Origin: Harmothoe impar
Lineage: Eukaryota > Annelida > Polychaeta > Phyllodocida > Polynoidae
Reading direction: 5' to 3'
Length of the DNA stretch: 64,000 nucleotides
NCBI GenBank assembly: GCA_947462335.1
Contig: OX381704.1
Location: forward strand, 24,575,955-24,639,954
How positions within the stretch are numbered: the first letter of the stretch is position 1; each line of letters begins with the position of its first letter. Positions 33,545 to 43,566 of the stretch are shown one piece after another. The translations under genes were made by a program, and so were the position numbers. The notes beneath the pieces are model-generated. The model ran no database searches. It was not told the DNA's origin and saw only the letters and a list, made by a program, of their open reading frames with translations.

Positions 33545-36478
33545 GTTAACCCTTTTAGGACAAATGTCACTAAAAGATGACATTTGTCATCATCATGCAC
33601 AAATACTATGGTGGCCCTGGAGGCTCACGTAAAAAAAATAATTAAAAGTGACTTTTTTTTTTCAAAGTGAAGTTTTTTTTTTCAAAGTGAAGTGTTTTTT
33701 TTCAAAGTGGAGGTTTTTTTTTCAAAGTGGAGTTTTTTTTTTCAAAGTGAAGTTTTTTTTTTCAAAGTGAAGTTTTTTTTTTCAAAGTGATGTTTTTTTT
33801 TCTAAGTATGGGTTTTTTTCAAAGATTTTTTTTTTTTTTTTGTCTTCAGAAAAAGAAAACTTTTTTCAAAATGAAAAACTCACTGTCACTGTCAAGCTGA
33901 TGGATGCCAACTTGTGACAGCTATCCTTTAGCATTGGGATGCACTACATGTGGCAATTTATAGGATCCTGTGTGGAAATTTACACCGGGTAATTGGCCCG
34001 CATGATAACTGGCCTTGGGATAAAGACATCCTTGCCCATTGGCGCCTTTCAAGTGGCCCTTTCCCAAGAAATTGGCCCTTTGGCCCGGTAAAAATGTATG
34101 ACAGGTATCCTTTAACATTCAGACTCAACATATTATAGCATTGTTATATAGGATGCTAGGTGGTAGCTGCCTGTTGAGTGGTCAATTTGCCTGTTGAGTG
34201 GCCATTTGGCTGCCGTAACTGGCTCCCGTGACTGGCCCCTGTGACTGGCCCCTGTGACTGGCCCCCTGTGACACCTTGTGACAGCTATCTTTTCACAATG
34301 GAATGGAGTATGTTTATGTGGGCATTCATTGGATCCTATGAGACCAGTTGATAAGCCTGCATGAGAATGGTAGAATATTGGCCCATTGGCCCATTGGCCC
34401 ATTTTTCAAACATGCCAAAAAACACTAAAAAGTTGATATTCAGGAAATTGGCCAATGTGGCGAGAAAATAGGTCAGAATCTCAAAAAGTAGATTTTTGGG
34501 GAAATTTGTCGATTTGGTGAGAAAAAGGGTCGGAATCTCAAAATAGTCGATTTTTCGGGAAATTGGCCAATTTGGCGAGAAAATGGGTCAGATTTAAAAG
34601 AAGTCGATTTTTTCGGGGAATTGATCAATTTGGCGAGAAAATAGGTCAGAATCTCAAAAAGTCAATTTGTCGGGAAATTGGCCAATTTGGCGAGAAAATG
34701 GTTCAGATTTTAAAAAAGTGGATTTTTCGGGAAATTGGCCAATTTGGCGAGAAAATGGGTCAGATTATAAAAAAGTCGATTTTTTCGGGAAATTGATCAA
34801 TTTGGCGAGTTTAATGTTTTTTGGCATGTTTGAAAATGGGCCAATATTCTACTGTTCTCTTATTACCTGGTCTCACAGGATCCAATAAATGCCCATTTGG
34901 CGAGAATATAGGTCAAAATCTCAAAAAGTATTTGACCTATTTTCTTGCCAAATTGATCCATTTCCCAAAAAAATTTGACTTTTTAAAAATCTGACCTATT
35001 TTCTCGCCAAATTGGCCAATTTCCCGAAAAAAATCGACTTTTTAAAAATCTGACCTATTTTCTCGCCAAATTGGCAAATTTCCCGAATAATCGACTTTTT
35101 GAGATTCTGATCTATTTTCTTGCCAAATTGATCAATTTCCTGAAAAATTGACTTTTTAAAAATCTGAACCATTTTCTCGCCAAATTGGCCAATTTCCCGA
35201 AAAATTGACTTTTTGAGATTTTGACCTATTTTCTCGCCAAATTGATCAATTTCCCGAAAAAATCGACTTTTTAATAATCTGACCCATTTTCTCCCCGAAT
35301 TGGCCAATTTCCCGACAAATTGACTATTTTGAGATTCTGACCCATTTTCTCGTCAAATCGACAAATTTCCCCAAAAATCTACTTTTTGAGATTCTGACCT
35401 ATTCTCTCGCCAAATTGGCCAATTTCCTGAATAACAACTTTTTAGTGTTTTTTGGCATGTTTGAAAATGGGCCAATGGGCCAATGGGCCAATATTCTACC
35501 GTTCTCATGCAGGCTTATCAGCTGGTCTCATAGGATCCAATGAATGCCCACATAAACATACTCCATTCCATTGTGAAAAGATAGCTGTCACAAGGTGTCA
35601 CAGGGGGCCAGTCACAGGGGCCAGTCACAGGGGCCAGTCACGGGAGCCAGTTACGGCAGCCAAATGGCCACTCAACAGGCAAATTGACCACTCAACAGGC
35701 AGCTACCACCTAGCATCCTATATAACAATGCTATAATATGTTGAGTCTGAATGTTAAAGGATACCTGTCATACATTTTTACCGGGCCAAAGGGCCAATTT
35801 CTTGGGAAAGGGCCACTTGAAAGGCGCCAATGGGCAAGGATGTCTTTATCCCAAGGCCAGTTATCATGCGGGCCACTTACCCGGTGTAAATTTCCACACA
35901 GGATCCTATAAATTGCCACATGTAGTGCATCCCAATGCTAAAGGATAGCTGTCACAAGTTGGCATCCATCAGCTTGACAGTGACAGTGAGTTTTTCGTTT
36001 TGAAAAAAGTTTTTTTTTTTCTGAAGACAAAAAAAAAAGAAGAAATCTTTGAAAAAAAAAACATCACTTAGAAAAAAAAACATCACTTTGAAAAAAAAAA
36101 CTCCACTTTGAAAAAAAAAACTTCACTTTGAAAAAATAACTTCACTTTGAAAAAAAAACTCCACTTTGAAAAAAAAAACTCCACTTTGAAAAAAAACACT
36201 TCACTTTGAAAAAAAAAACTTCACTTTGAAAAAAAAAATTTCACTTTTAATTTTTTTTTTACGTGAGCCTCCAGGGCCACCATAAAATACAGCCCCGGCG
36301 AGTAACTCACTGGCGCTACATTGGTGCATTATGCCGACCTTTTGGGAGTATATCAACCCTAGAGGGTCGGTATGATGCTTGCATACAGCACTGGTGAATT
36401 ATTTGCCAGGTCTGCATTCATGCATGATGACGACCAAGGGCATAAGCATTAAAGCATTATGCCATCTATACAGGGTTA
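33545..36478. repeat. Family A copy split by the fold-back element
   Basis: The left part ends ...CATCATGCACAAATAC and the right part resumes AAATACAGCCCCGGCGAG after 2678 inserted bases. Removing the insert and one AAATAC gives a normal B hairpin followed by an A hairpin and the end ATCTATACAGGGTTAA. Confidence 0.92.
33607..36284. mobile_element. 2.68-kb fold-back element with 6-bp duplication
   Basis: The left end TATGGTGGCCCTGGAGGCTC is repeated in inverse at the right end (GAGCCTCCAGGGCCACCATA). The two halves, about 1.3 kb each, are reverse complements of each other with few differences, meeting near 34945. From the outside inward each arm has a TTTTTTTTTCAAAGTGAAG array, a unique stretch with TGACTGGCCCC repeats, and an array of about 58-bp units with TTTGGCGAGAAAATGGGTCA. 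AAATAC flanks both sides (33601-33606, 36285-36290). There is no transposase. Confidence 0.95.
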
Positions 36479-36558
36479 AACCATGCCGGTCCTCCTGTGT
36501 GTTTCTAGTATGACAGGTACAGGAGGAGGCACACTGATTAGCTGCATCATCAGCTGGT

Positions 36559-36813
36559 TAGCCCTTTAAGGACCGCATGATGTCTTAATGCATCATGACC
36601 TTGGTCGTCATGATGCTTGAATGAATGCAGCCCTGGTTAGTAACTCGCCAGGGCTGCATTCAAGCATCATGCCAACCTTATGGGGGTGAGACACTCCCGA
36701 AGGATCGTCATGATGCACTAATGCAGCACCGTCAAGTTATTCGCCAGGGCTGAATTGGTGCATCACGACGACCAATGTCATCTGTTAGCAACATGCGTCC
36801 TTAAAGGGTTAGT
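36559..36813. repeat. Family A, reference-quality full-length copy
   Basis: The ends are AGCCCTTTAAGGACCGCATG and CATGCGTCCTTAAAGGGTTA. The A hairpin is GATGCTTGAATG... paired with CATTCAAGCATC, the linker is ATGGGGGTGAGACACTCCCG, and the B hairpin is GATGCACTAATGCAGCACCG paired with CTGAATTGGTGCATC. Total about 255 bp. Confidence 0.93.
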
Positions 36814-36932
36814 TTAGTGTCACTCTGCAGGAGCTCTGCTTACACCATGCACTATTACCTAACTGTACCAGGCACACAGCGAGAGGTATAAGGGACCACA
36901 CAACCCTTAACCCTTAGAGGGCAGGCTGGTGC

Positions 36933-37214
36933 CCCAGTAAACACAACTACGTTTGTCAGACGTAAATTTACGTTCATTTGGGGTATGAACTACGTAAGTT
37001 TAGTAGGTTTATGAACGTCAAAACATTAAGGTTTATTTACGTTTGAATGAGGTAGAAAAACGTAAATCAGACATAAACGTTTGTTGAACGTAAATAAACC
37101 TTAACGTTTTGACATTCACAAACCTTGCAAAAAGTCGAATTTCAAACCATTGGTAGGAAAACTACCTAGAGAAACCCCTGAGCTACGTTGGAATTACGTA
37201 GGGTGTTTACTGGG
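36933..37214. mobile_element. TIR element CCCAGTAAACAC, short form (282 bp)
   Basis: It has the same ends as the 20759-21624 element, in opposite orientation. Its right end shares the sequence CCAACGTAGCTCAG and TTTCTCTAGGTAGTTTTCC with the other copy's left end. Confidence 0.88.
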
Positions 37215-37239
37215 GCTTAATATAATGTGCGTTGTCTGT

Positions 37240-37400
37240 ATGGTCCCTGAAAGGAGCACCTAGTGAATCGGCTCTCCAGGGCTGCAGTCATATATGATGC
37301 TGAACCTATGGAAACCATCAGAGTCGGCATGATGCTCGAATGCATCACTGCCAGCATTCATGCATCATGACAGCAAATAAAAGCACTGTGTAGTCCTTCA
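37240..37400. repeat. Family A, partial
   Basis: CTCTCCAGGGCTGCAGTCAT, GTCGGCATGATGCTCGAATG and GCATTCATGCATCATGACAG are recognisable. Confidence 0.65.
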
Positions 37401-38024
37401 GCCCCCACCTCCCCTATACAAAGCCCAGAGCACCGGTCCTCTCTCCAGCTCAAATCTTGGTGGAAGGGCAGCAAGCCTTTGGTTTTTCTTTGTTAATATA
37501 CATGATATTATATACCCTGTATCGTGCAATCAAATAGTGATTTCGTGAGTATAATATATAAAAAGGGAAACGCACGTTTGTTATCTGGTTGTTGAAAGTG
37601 AGTTCATGCATATAGATTTTTAAAAAAGGCAGTTCACTTTCCTATTGGCGACTTTTCATTATAATAATGCCGCACATCCTAATGGTATGATACACTAGCC
37701 ATGACTTTACACACGATTCTCAATAAACCCCATGTAAAGGGGTATATGAAGACGTGCATCGTGTACCGCGTTTATATTGAGTAGTGGGAGGTGCGTGTTG
37801 TTGTTACATGTTATTGATGACACATGATATTCCTATCAACTGGGAGTTGAATTGTTGCTTTCTAACAGAAGGTAACTAACCTGGGGGATATGCTGGGGGT
37901 CGTCATGATGCATGATCTTCATGATGCATGAATGCAGTAGACAATTTAGAATGATGGTGCCCTACTTTGATGTACTGAATGTTTTAATAAAAAATCACAG
38001 AGTGAAAATGAACATTCTTATAAT

Positions 38025-38256
38025 GTTCTTTAATGTGCTACACCCTTTGTCATCCAAATTCACGATTGCTGGTGAGTAACTCCCCAGTGCTGCATTAAAG
38101 CATTATGCCCACCCTACAGAGTTGATTGGCCCTGAGAAGGTCGACATGGTACATCAATTGAGCCCTAGCAACTAGATTCGCCAGGGCTACATTCATGCAT
38201 GATGTCGGTCGAGAAAGGGCATAGTACATATAAGCACTATGCAACCCTTGAAGGGT
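38025..38256. repeat. Family A copy
   Basis: TTTGTCATCCAAATTCACGA is a damaged arm; GTCGACATGGTACATC, CGCCAGGGCTACATTCATGC and the end CTATGCAACCCTTGAAGGGT are clear. A further hairpin fragment lies at 37902-37938. Confidence 0.75.
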
Positions 38257-38434
38257 TCAATAACGTGAATTGATCTTCCTAGTGGTTGTCAGTGGTTCAA
38301 TAGTGTTGTTTACTTTATGAGGGTGGTGGGAGGTGAAGGTTGTGGGAGAAGGGAGGCCCGAGGTCAGAACGCATGGCTCCCATGCAGCTAACTAGCCTGT
38401 TCTAAACCAAGCTTCAAGCGTTCAGAGGGGGCTC

Positions 38435-38480
38435 AACCAGTTTTCAATGTTAATTCAAGCTTCCGTGCCCACTGAGATTT
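38435..38480. mobile_element. partial copy of the TACCCAGT MITE
   Basis: CAACCAGTTTTCAATGTTAA and CCGTGCCCACTGAG match the right half of 26876-26976. The (AAT)n run starts directly after it. Confidence 0.6.
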
Positions 38481-38489
38481 TTGTGGCAG

Positions 38490-38632
<143 letters not shown>

Positions 38633-38737
38633 ATGCCTGCGCCACATTTGGATTTGTGTGGAGAATTTTATTTCACTATATATAGGTGTTATTAGTTCAG
38701 TCTTATTCTGCATTAATTCAATCATCATACAGTGTCG

Positions 38738-38853
38738 AAGACTCCTGAAGGGTCGACATGATGCAGGGAAGCCATTAACTCACCAGGGCTGCATTCATGC
38801 ATCATGACAACAAAATGACATATTATAAAGCCGACATGCCGCCCCAAAGGGTT
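38738..38853. repeat. Family A, right half
   Basis: GTCGACATGATGCAGGGAAG, CAGGGCTGCATTCATGCATC and CATGCCGCCCCAAAGGGTTA. Confidence 0.78.
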
Positions 38854-38999
38854 AAGGCATACAGTTACAACCTTAGTGGACTGAGGCGACGATATATTAA
38901 GCCTTTACAAATACAAGGTATGTCTATTACCATTGTAGGCTTTCTTCCATTCTACAGTAAATGAAGTATGGCGTCGGCTAAGGGTGGAGAATAGATATT

Positions 39000-40124
39000 G
39001 GTATGTGTGTGTGTGTGGGGGGGGGGGGGGATATGCCTGGGGCTTTACTTCATATTCAACACACCAAATACATGTTGTAATATGTGACTATTTGTAAAAC
39101 ATATCAACATCTAAACATGGAGAATGTTGATGAATAATGTCGACATTTTTGTTACCTTTTTTTTTACATTCTTTTTGGGTACCGATATATGTCCCAGATC
39201 CCCCGACCCCCTTATATATAAGGTAACGTCATTTCAACAGTGTTCCCATATTTACACTATTCAATGTCAAACAAATATCAGTATGCATGTTGCCGGGCAT
39301 GTTGTCTATAGCGCTATTCCCATACCACTCCTCACATTCCCTGCAGTCTGTAATGGTGTCACAACGCCGGGGGCCATATATATATCCATTATGTGCATAT
39401 TATCGTCCATTAACCATATAACAGTCCTATCAGCACGGCAATTAGAACCTTTTGTCTCTGGGAAATTACATGCTAGACGCATTTCCCCAACACACAGAGC
39501 ACCTGTAACGCATGTACCAGCATACTGTCAGCTTGTGGTTAATACGAGTACAATGATACCTTGATAATCCAACCACACCCGTTTTAGGCAAAACATGTTG
39601 ATTCGGCCGGACCTGCGAAGCAGATGTGCATGCTTATGCATAGAACTGTTCCTGCCAGAAGCAGCCGTATTAGCGAGGGGGCGGGATATTGAAGACCGGG
39701 TCATCGAGGTCCGACTGTACACCAATTTGAAGTGAAAGGAAAGGAGGTACTCAGTCCACTATTTGAAACCCGCTCTCCAATAACCAACCTTGGTATATCC
39801 CAGTACACAATGGATACGTGCATATTGGCAAACATGACCCTAGTCATGGCCAGTGTATCATGCCATTGTGTTGTGCAGCATTATTGGAAAAGTCGTGAAC
39901 AGGAAAGTGAAGCATACTTTTTTCATCTATATCTTCACTTTCAATAACTGGTATACAAATGTACATTCATCCTTTGTATATACTACTCACAACCTCACTA
40001 TGTTGATTGCACAACGCAGGGTATATTAACAATGAGCACCAAACTCTTGCTGCCCTTCCACCAAGAGTCAGGCTAGAGAGAGGACCGGTGCTCTGGGCTT
40101 TATATAGGGGAGGTGGAGGTTTAA
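39000..40124. other. non-coding interval with an unsupported 146-codon ORF
   Basis: It includes a poly-G run near 39017. The ORF at 39124-39564 has no recognisable motif or splice context and is probably chance. Confidence 0.45.
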
Positions 40125-40180
40125 GCACCGCATAGTGCTTTTATGGGATATGCCCTTTTCTGTCATGATGATTCCTCTAT
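40125..40180. repeat. Family A, left end fragment
   Basis: AAGCACCGCATAGTGCTTTT and ATGCCCTTTTCTGTCATGAT. Confidence 0.5.
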
Positions 40181-40636
40181 CCGAGTAAACATTTCACTGG
40201 TATTCCTTGGCTCCCTATACGACCAACATAGGTTAGTTAATATTGCCAGTACTGACCAACTCACCTTAGTCTTTCCATTTTAGGCTAAGTCCCTTTGAGT
40301 AAGGAATCAGCCATTATGTTGTTTTGCCTCAGTCATTCTTGAATAGCACTTGGCATACCTGACCAATGTCCCTATAACCATCCTGGGATAGACACTACTG
40401 ACTAAGGGCCGGGCATTTAGATTGTCTATGTGTACATTGTACTGCTTAAATTCATGTCCAAGATGCCGACTGAAGCCATGTGCTGCACGCTCCCCTCAGA
40501 CTGCCCCATTGTTAGATAACATCTAAATTAGACCAGGTGCTATTAATGGGGGACAGATAGCAGGTCCCTCCGTTAATTACCTGTCAGTGCCAATAACATG
40601 GGGGGGCGCCTATTTGAATGATGTGGCCGTTACCTC

Positions 40637-40858
40637 CTAACCCTTTAAGGGCCGCGTAGTGCTTTAATTCCATATGCACTATAACGGCATGATTCATGAT
40701 TGCAGCACTGGTGAGTCTGATCTGGTCTGCAATCATGCAGCATGCTGACTCTTTTTAGAGCGTATCAGCGCCTCAGGGTCGGCATGATGCATAAATGCAG
40801 CACTAGTGAGTCACTCGCCAGGGGGGTATATAAGGACTATGCGGGCCTTAAAGGGTTA
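40637..40858. repeat. Family A, near full-length
   Basis: AACCCTTTAAGGGCCGCGTA and CTATGCGGGCCTTAAAGGGT are the ends; the second hairpin has GAGTCACTCGCC in its loop. Confidence 0.88.
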
Positions 40859-40956
40859 ATGTAGGGGCATGATGAGAATGTGCCGCTGGCCGTAGAGCCT
40901 TGTCAGCTGCGCCTAATGCCGTGTTCAGACATCCTCCTGTAACCCGCTGTCTGCAG

Positions 40957-41043
40957 GCACCCTGCCTCTACCCACCCCTGGGACGTAACCCCCTCCTCCA
41001 GCGCCTCGACCTAGCAGCATATCTCCCCAGTACCACTGTCTAT
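40957..41043 (+). CDS. possible small exon, unrecognised
   Basis: The acceptor CCCGCTGTCTGCAG is followed by 29 open codons (APCLYPPLGRNPLLQRLDLA and on to STTVY) and a donor GTAGGA. The peptide looks like real coding sequence, with Leu and Pro in a regular pattern. It does not phase directly with the plus-strand exon at 43567, and it would sit in the intron just downstream of the putative minus-strand first exon. It may be chance. Confidence 0.28.
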
Positions 41044-41187
41044 GTAGGATGCGACATTATCATTAGTAGCAAGTGTTGTCTGCGTGCATTGACGTTGCAG
41101 CTAGCGCTCACCACTCCATCCAGCCTCCCCCAGCCGCTAAAAAATGGCAAACTTGATTTCTGGTCAGGACGGCCTGGAGGGACTTAC

Positions 41188-41243
41188 CTTGTTTCATGTA
41201 GTCCATGCTCGGTGCTCGGGCTCCTCCTGTGGGTGTGGGCCAT
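41188..41243 (-). CDS. possible first coding exon of the RasGRP-like gene
   Basis: A consensus donor (ACAAG followed by GTAAGT) lies on the minus strand just below a GC-rich segment. From the ATG at 41243 the exon reads MAHTHRRSPSTEHGLHET plus two bases, in the phase needed by the 22 kb exon. A second ATG at 41206 (MDYMKQ, leaving one base) would suit a different frame of the 22 kb exon. Upstream on the same strand lie CAG/CGG-type triplet repeats that could be 5' leader. There is no homology evidence; the call rests on the donor and the phase. Confidence 0.4.
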
Positions 41244-41404
41244 GCCGACCTCCTCCTGCCCCTAGGCTGCACGGCCGGCCGTGGAGGGATGGCTGCCAGG
41301 CCAGGTTAAGATGGACATAAACATGGCGAGAGGAGGGATGGAAACAGCAGTGTGAAAGGCACTGCTTCCCACGTCCGTCTTGCTACTGCCCAGTGTGACT
41401 CAGA

Positions 41405-41690
41405 CGACATGCCACTAGCCTAATGCTGCTGCTGCTTCTGCTGCTAGAGGAGGAATACTGCTGCTGCTAGTGCCTCCCCCCCTGCTGCTGCTGCTGCTTC
41501 CACTGCTGCTTCTGCTGCCGCTGCCGCTGCTGCTTCTGCCGCTGCCGCCGCTGCTGCTGTTGATGATTGTGGACCTGCTGTCTACCATGGCCTCCAGGCC
41601 TGCAGTCCCGTTACTGCCTTCACTACAGCAGATGTCCCTGTTATTGCTGCTGCCGCCGCCGTTGCTGCTGCTGCTGCTATTAAGGTGGAG
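41405..41690. repeat. CTG/CCG triplet-repeat tract
   Basis: Interrupted runs of CTG, CCG and related triplets span the segment. They yield artefactual poly-Leu (plus) and poly-Ser/Gly (minus) ORFs. The tract sits just upstream of the putative minus-strand first exon at 41.2 kb, so it could be its 5' leader. Confidence 0.85.
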
Positions 41691-42426
41691 GGAGGGGGGC
41701 TCTTTGTATATTCTTATACACATTGGTATCGCTGACAAGAGTACTTTTTCTACCAAATCCCACTAACAAAACTCCACTCAACAGAAATCCCACGTACAAG
41801 AGTCCAATTTCACAACAACAAAAAACACACCATAACATGGCTGGATTTTCTCCAAATATCCGATTCCACCCTCCTCCCAAATTTCCCAGTCACCAAAACC
41901 TCCGAAATAAGGACACTCTCTTCAATAGATTTCCCCAAACATGATGTATAATCCATAGCTCGTTAGAGGGAACAAAGCTCCTAACAACCCATTGAACAAA
42001 GAACGTTACACTTCATATAATGTTTCTCTGTGGCTTCTTATCATGGTAAAACCTTAAAATAACGGTGTGTTTCTTTGTTAGCTGGGAATGGCTGTCAAAG
42101 CATCGGCCACACACCTGTATCAAACAATGATCAAGTGCCCCCCCCCCTGCCCCGGCTGCTGTTGCAGGTGGCTGGGTGGTGCTGCGGCCGGTGGTGGTGG
42201 TGGCGTCTTGGGTGCCGCTACCCGGAGTCTACCTCAGTATAGTCAGAGCCTGGACGTGGGAGGGCAGACATGCCCCCCTCACTGCTCCTGTGCTACCTAT
42301 AGGGATGGTACCAGGGACCCGGAGGTCTGCCTCCTCCAGGGCTAACCAATGTCGTTAAAGTCCAGTATGTCCGGAGTGGTTACTGTACATAATTTTTTTG
42401 TACTTTTTATTCATTGTGCGTGTACT

Positions 42427-42872
42427 TAGGCCGCTTAAAAATAATTATCAGCTTTGCTGATACTTTTCGGTAAAAAAGGGGGTGCAGGAGGGAGGCCTTT
42501 TATTTTATTTGATATTCCTATTTTATGCTATGGGGACGGCTAGTTTCTATTTTTATTTAGGTTTAATAGAATTTCGATACATTAGCTGATATATATAATC
42601 CTCGATATGACCACCATAGATGATGGGGACAATAATCTAAATACATTTAGAATAGAACAGGGAGTAAAATGCTTCTCAAATCTAGTTCCTACACCAATTT
42701 TTGATTGAGATTGTTAGTTCTGTATATTATATGTTCCGGTCTTCATACATGCAGGATTTGGCTATATATTTTTTTACTAAATAAAACGAAATAAAAAGCA
42801 CCCCTACGGGCCTTTTTAACTGATGTGGGCAGTGTCCGCAAAGCTGATAATCTTTTTTAAGTGGCCTTATAA
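42427..42872. mobile_element. TIR element AGGCCGCTTAAAAATAATTATCAG
   Basis: The left AGGCCGCTTAAAAATAATTA with TCAGCTTTGCTGATA pairs with the right GCAAAGCTGATAATC and TTTTTTAAGTGGCCTTA. A related fragment (CCACAAAGCTGATAATCAAC, TTTAAGCAGCCTTA) lies at 58320-58485. Confidence 0.65.
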
Positions 42873-42999
42873 CTCTATTTTTTCAAGCGCGATATTGTTG
42901 CAACTCTTAGTCACTGATATGGAAACTCAGTAATCATTGCTTGCCCTGCCTAAGACATGGCTTTTATTTAGTCATTTCGCTGGCTAAATGCATCTCTTT

Positions 43000-43199
43000 N
43001 NNNNNNNNNNNNNNNNNNNNNNNNNNNNNNNNNNNNNNNNNNNNNNNNNNNNNNNNNNNNNNNNNNNNNNNNNNNNNNNNNNNNNNNNNNNNNNNNNNNN
43101 NNNNNNNNNNNNNNNNNNNNNNNNNNNNNNNNNNNNNNNNNNNNNNNNNNNNNNNNNNNNNNNNNNNNNNNNNNNNNNNNNNNNNNNNNNNNNNNNNNN
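43000..43199. other. assembly gap, 200 N
   Basis: Exactly 200 N characters. This is a scaffold gap of unknown real size, upstream of the large plus-strand exon. A missing exon could lie here. Confidence 1.
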
Positions 43200-43566
43200 A
43201 AATGTTGGTAAACTCACAGCTTTGAAGCTATATCTCGATCTGTATGCTATATTATATTATTGCATGTAGTGAAAATGGACTCTCCTTATAAGAAGTGATG
43301 GGTACCATCATCCGGAGTATGACGACATAGAGTGAGACTGTGGGTAGTAGTATATAAAAGTTTGAATTTCGTCGGGGAGTATTACCAATGTCAGCTCACC
43401 AAACTCAGAGGTTTTAAATATGATAGATAATAATAAATCGTTCTGTGCCTACGAATCTAATATATAGAGTTTATATTTGTACTATTTTCAATATATATAC
43501 TTCTTTTTTTTTTTAAATATATAGAGTTTATATTTGTACTGACTGTGTGTGTTTCCTGTGTTGTAG

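Noticed and set aside
39124..39564. 146-residue plus-strand ORF
   Set aside because: No recognisable motif, AT-rich composition like its surroundings, no splice context.
42941..43269. ORFs with runs of X
   Set aside because: They are read through the 200-N assembly gap.
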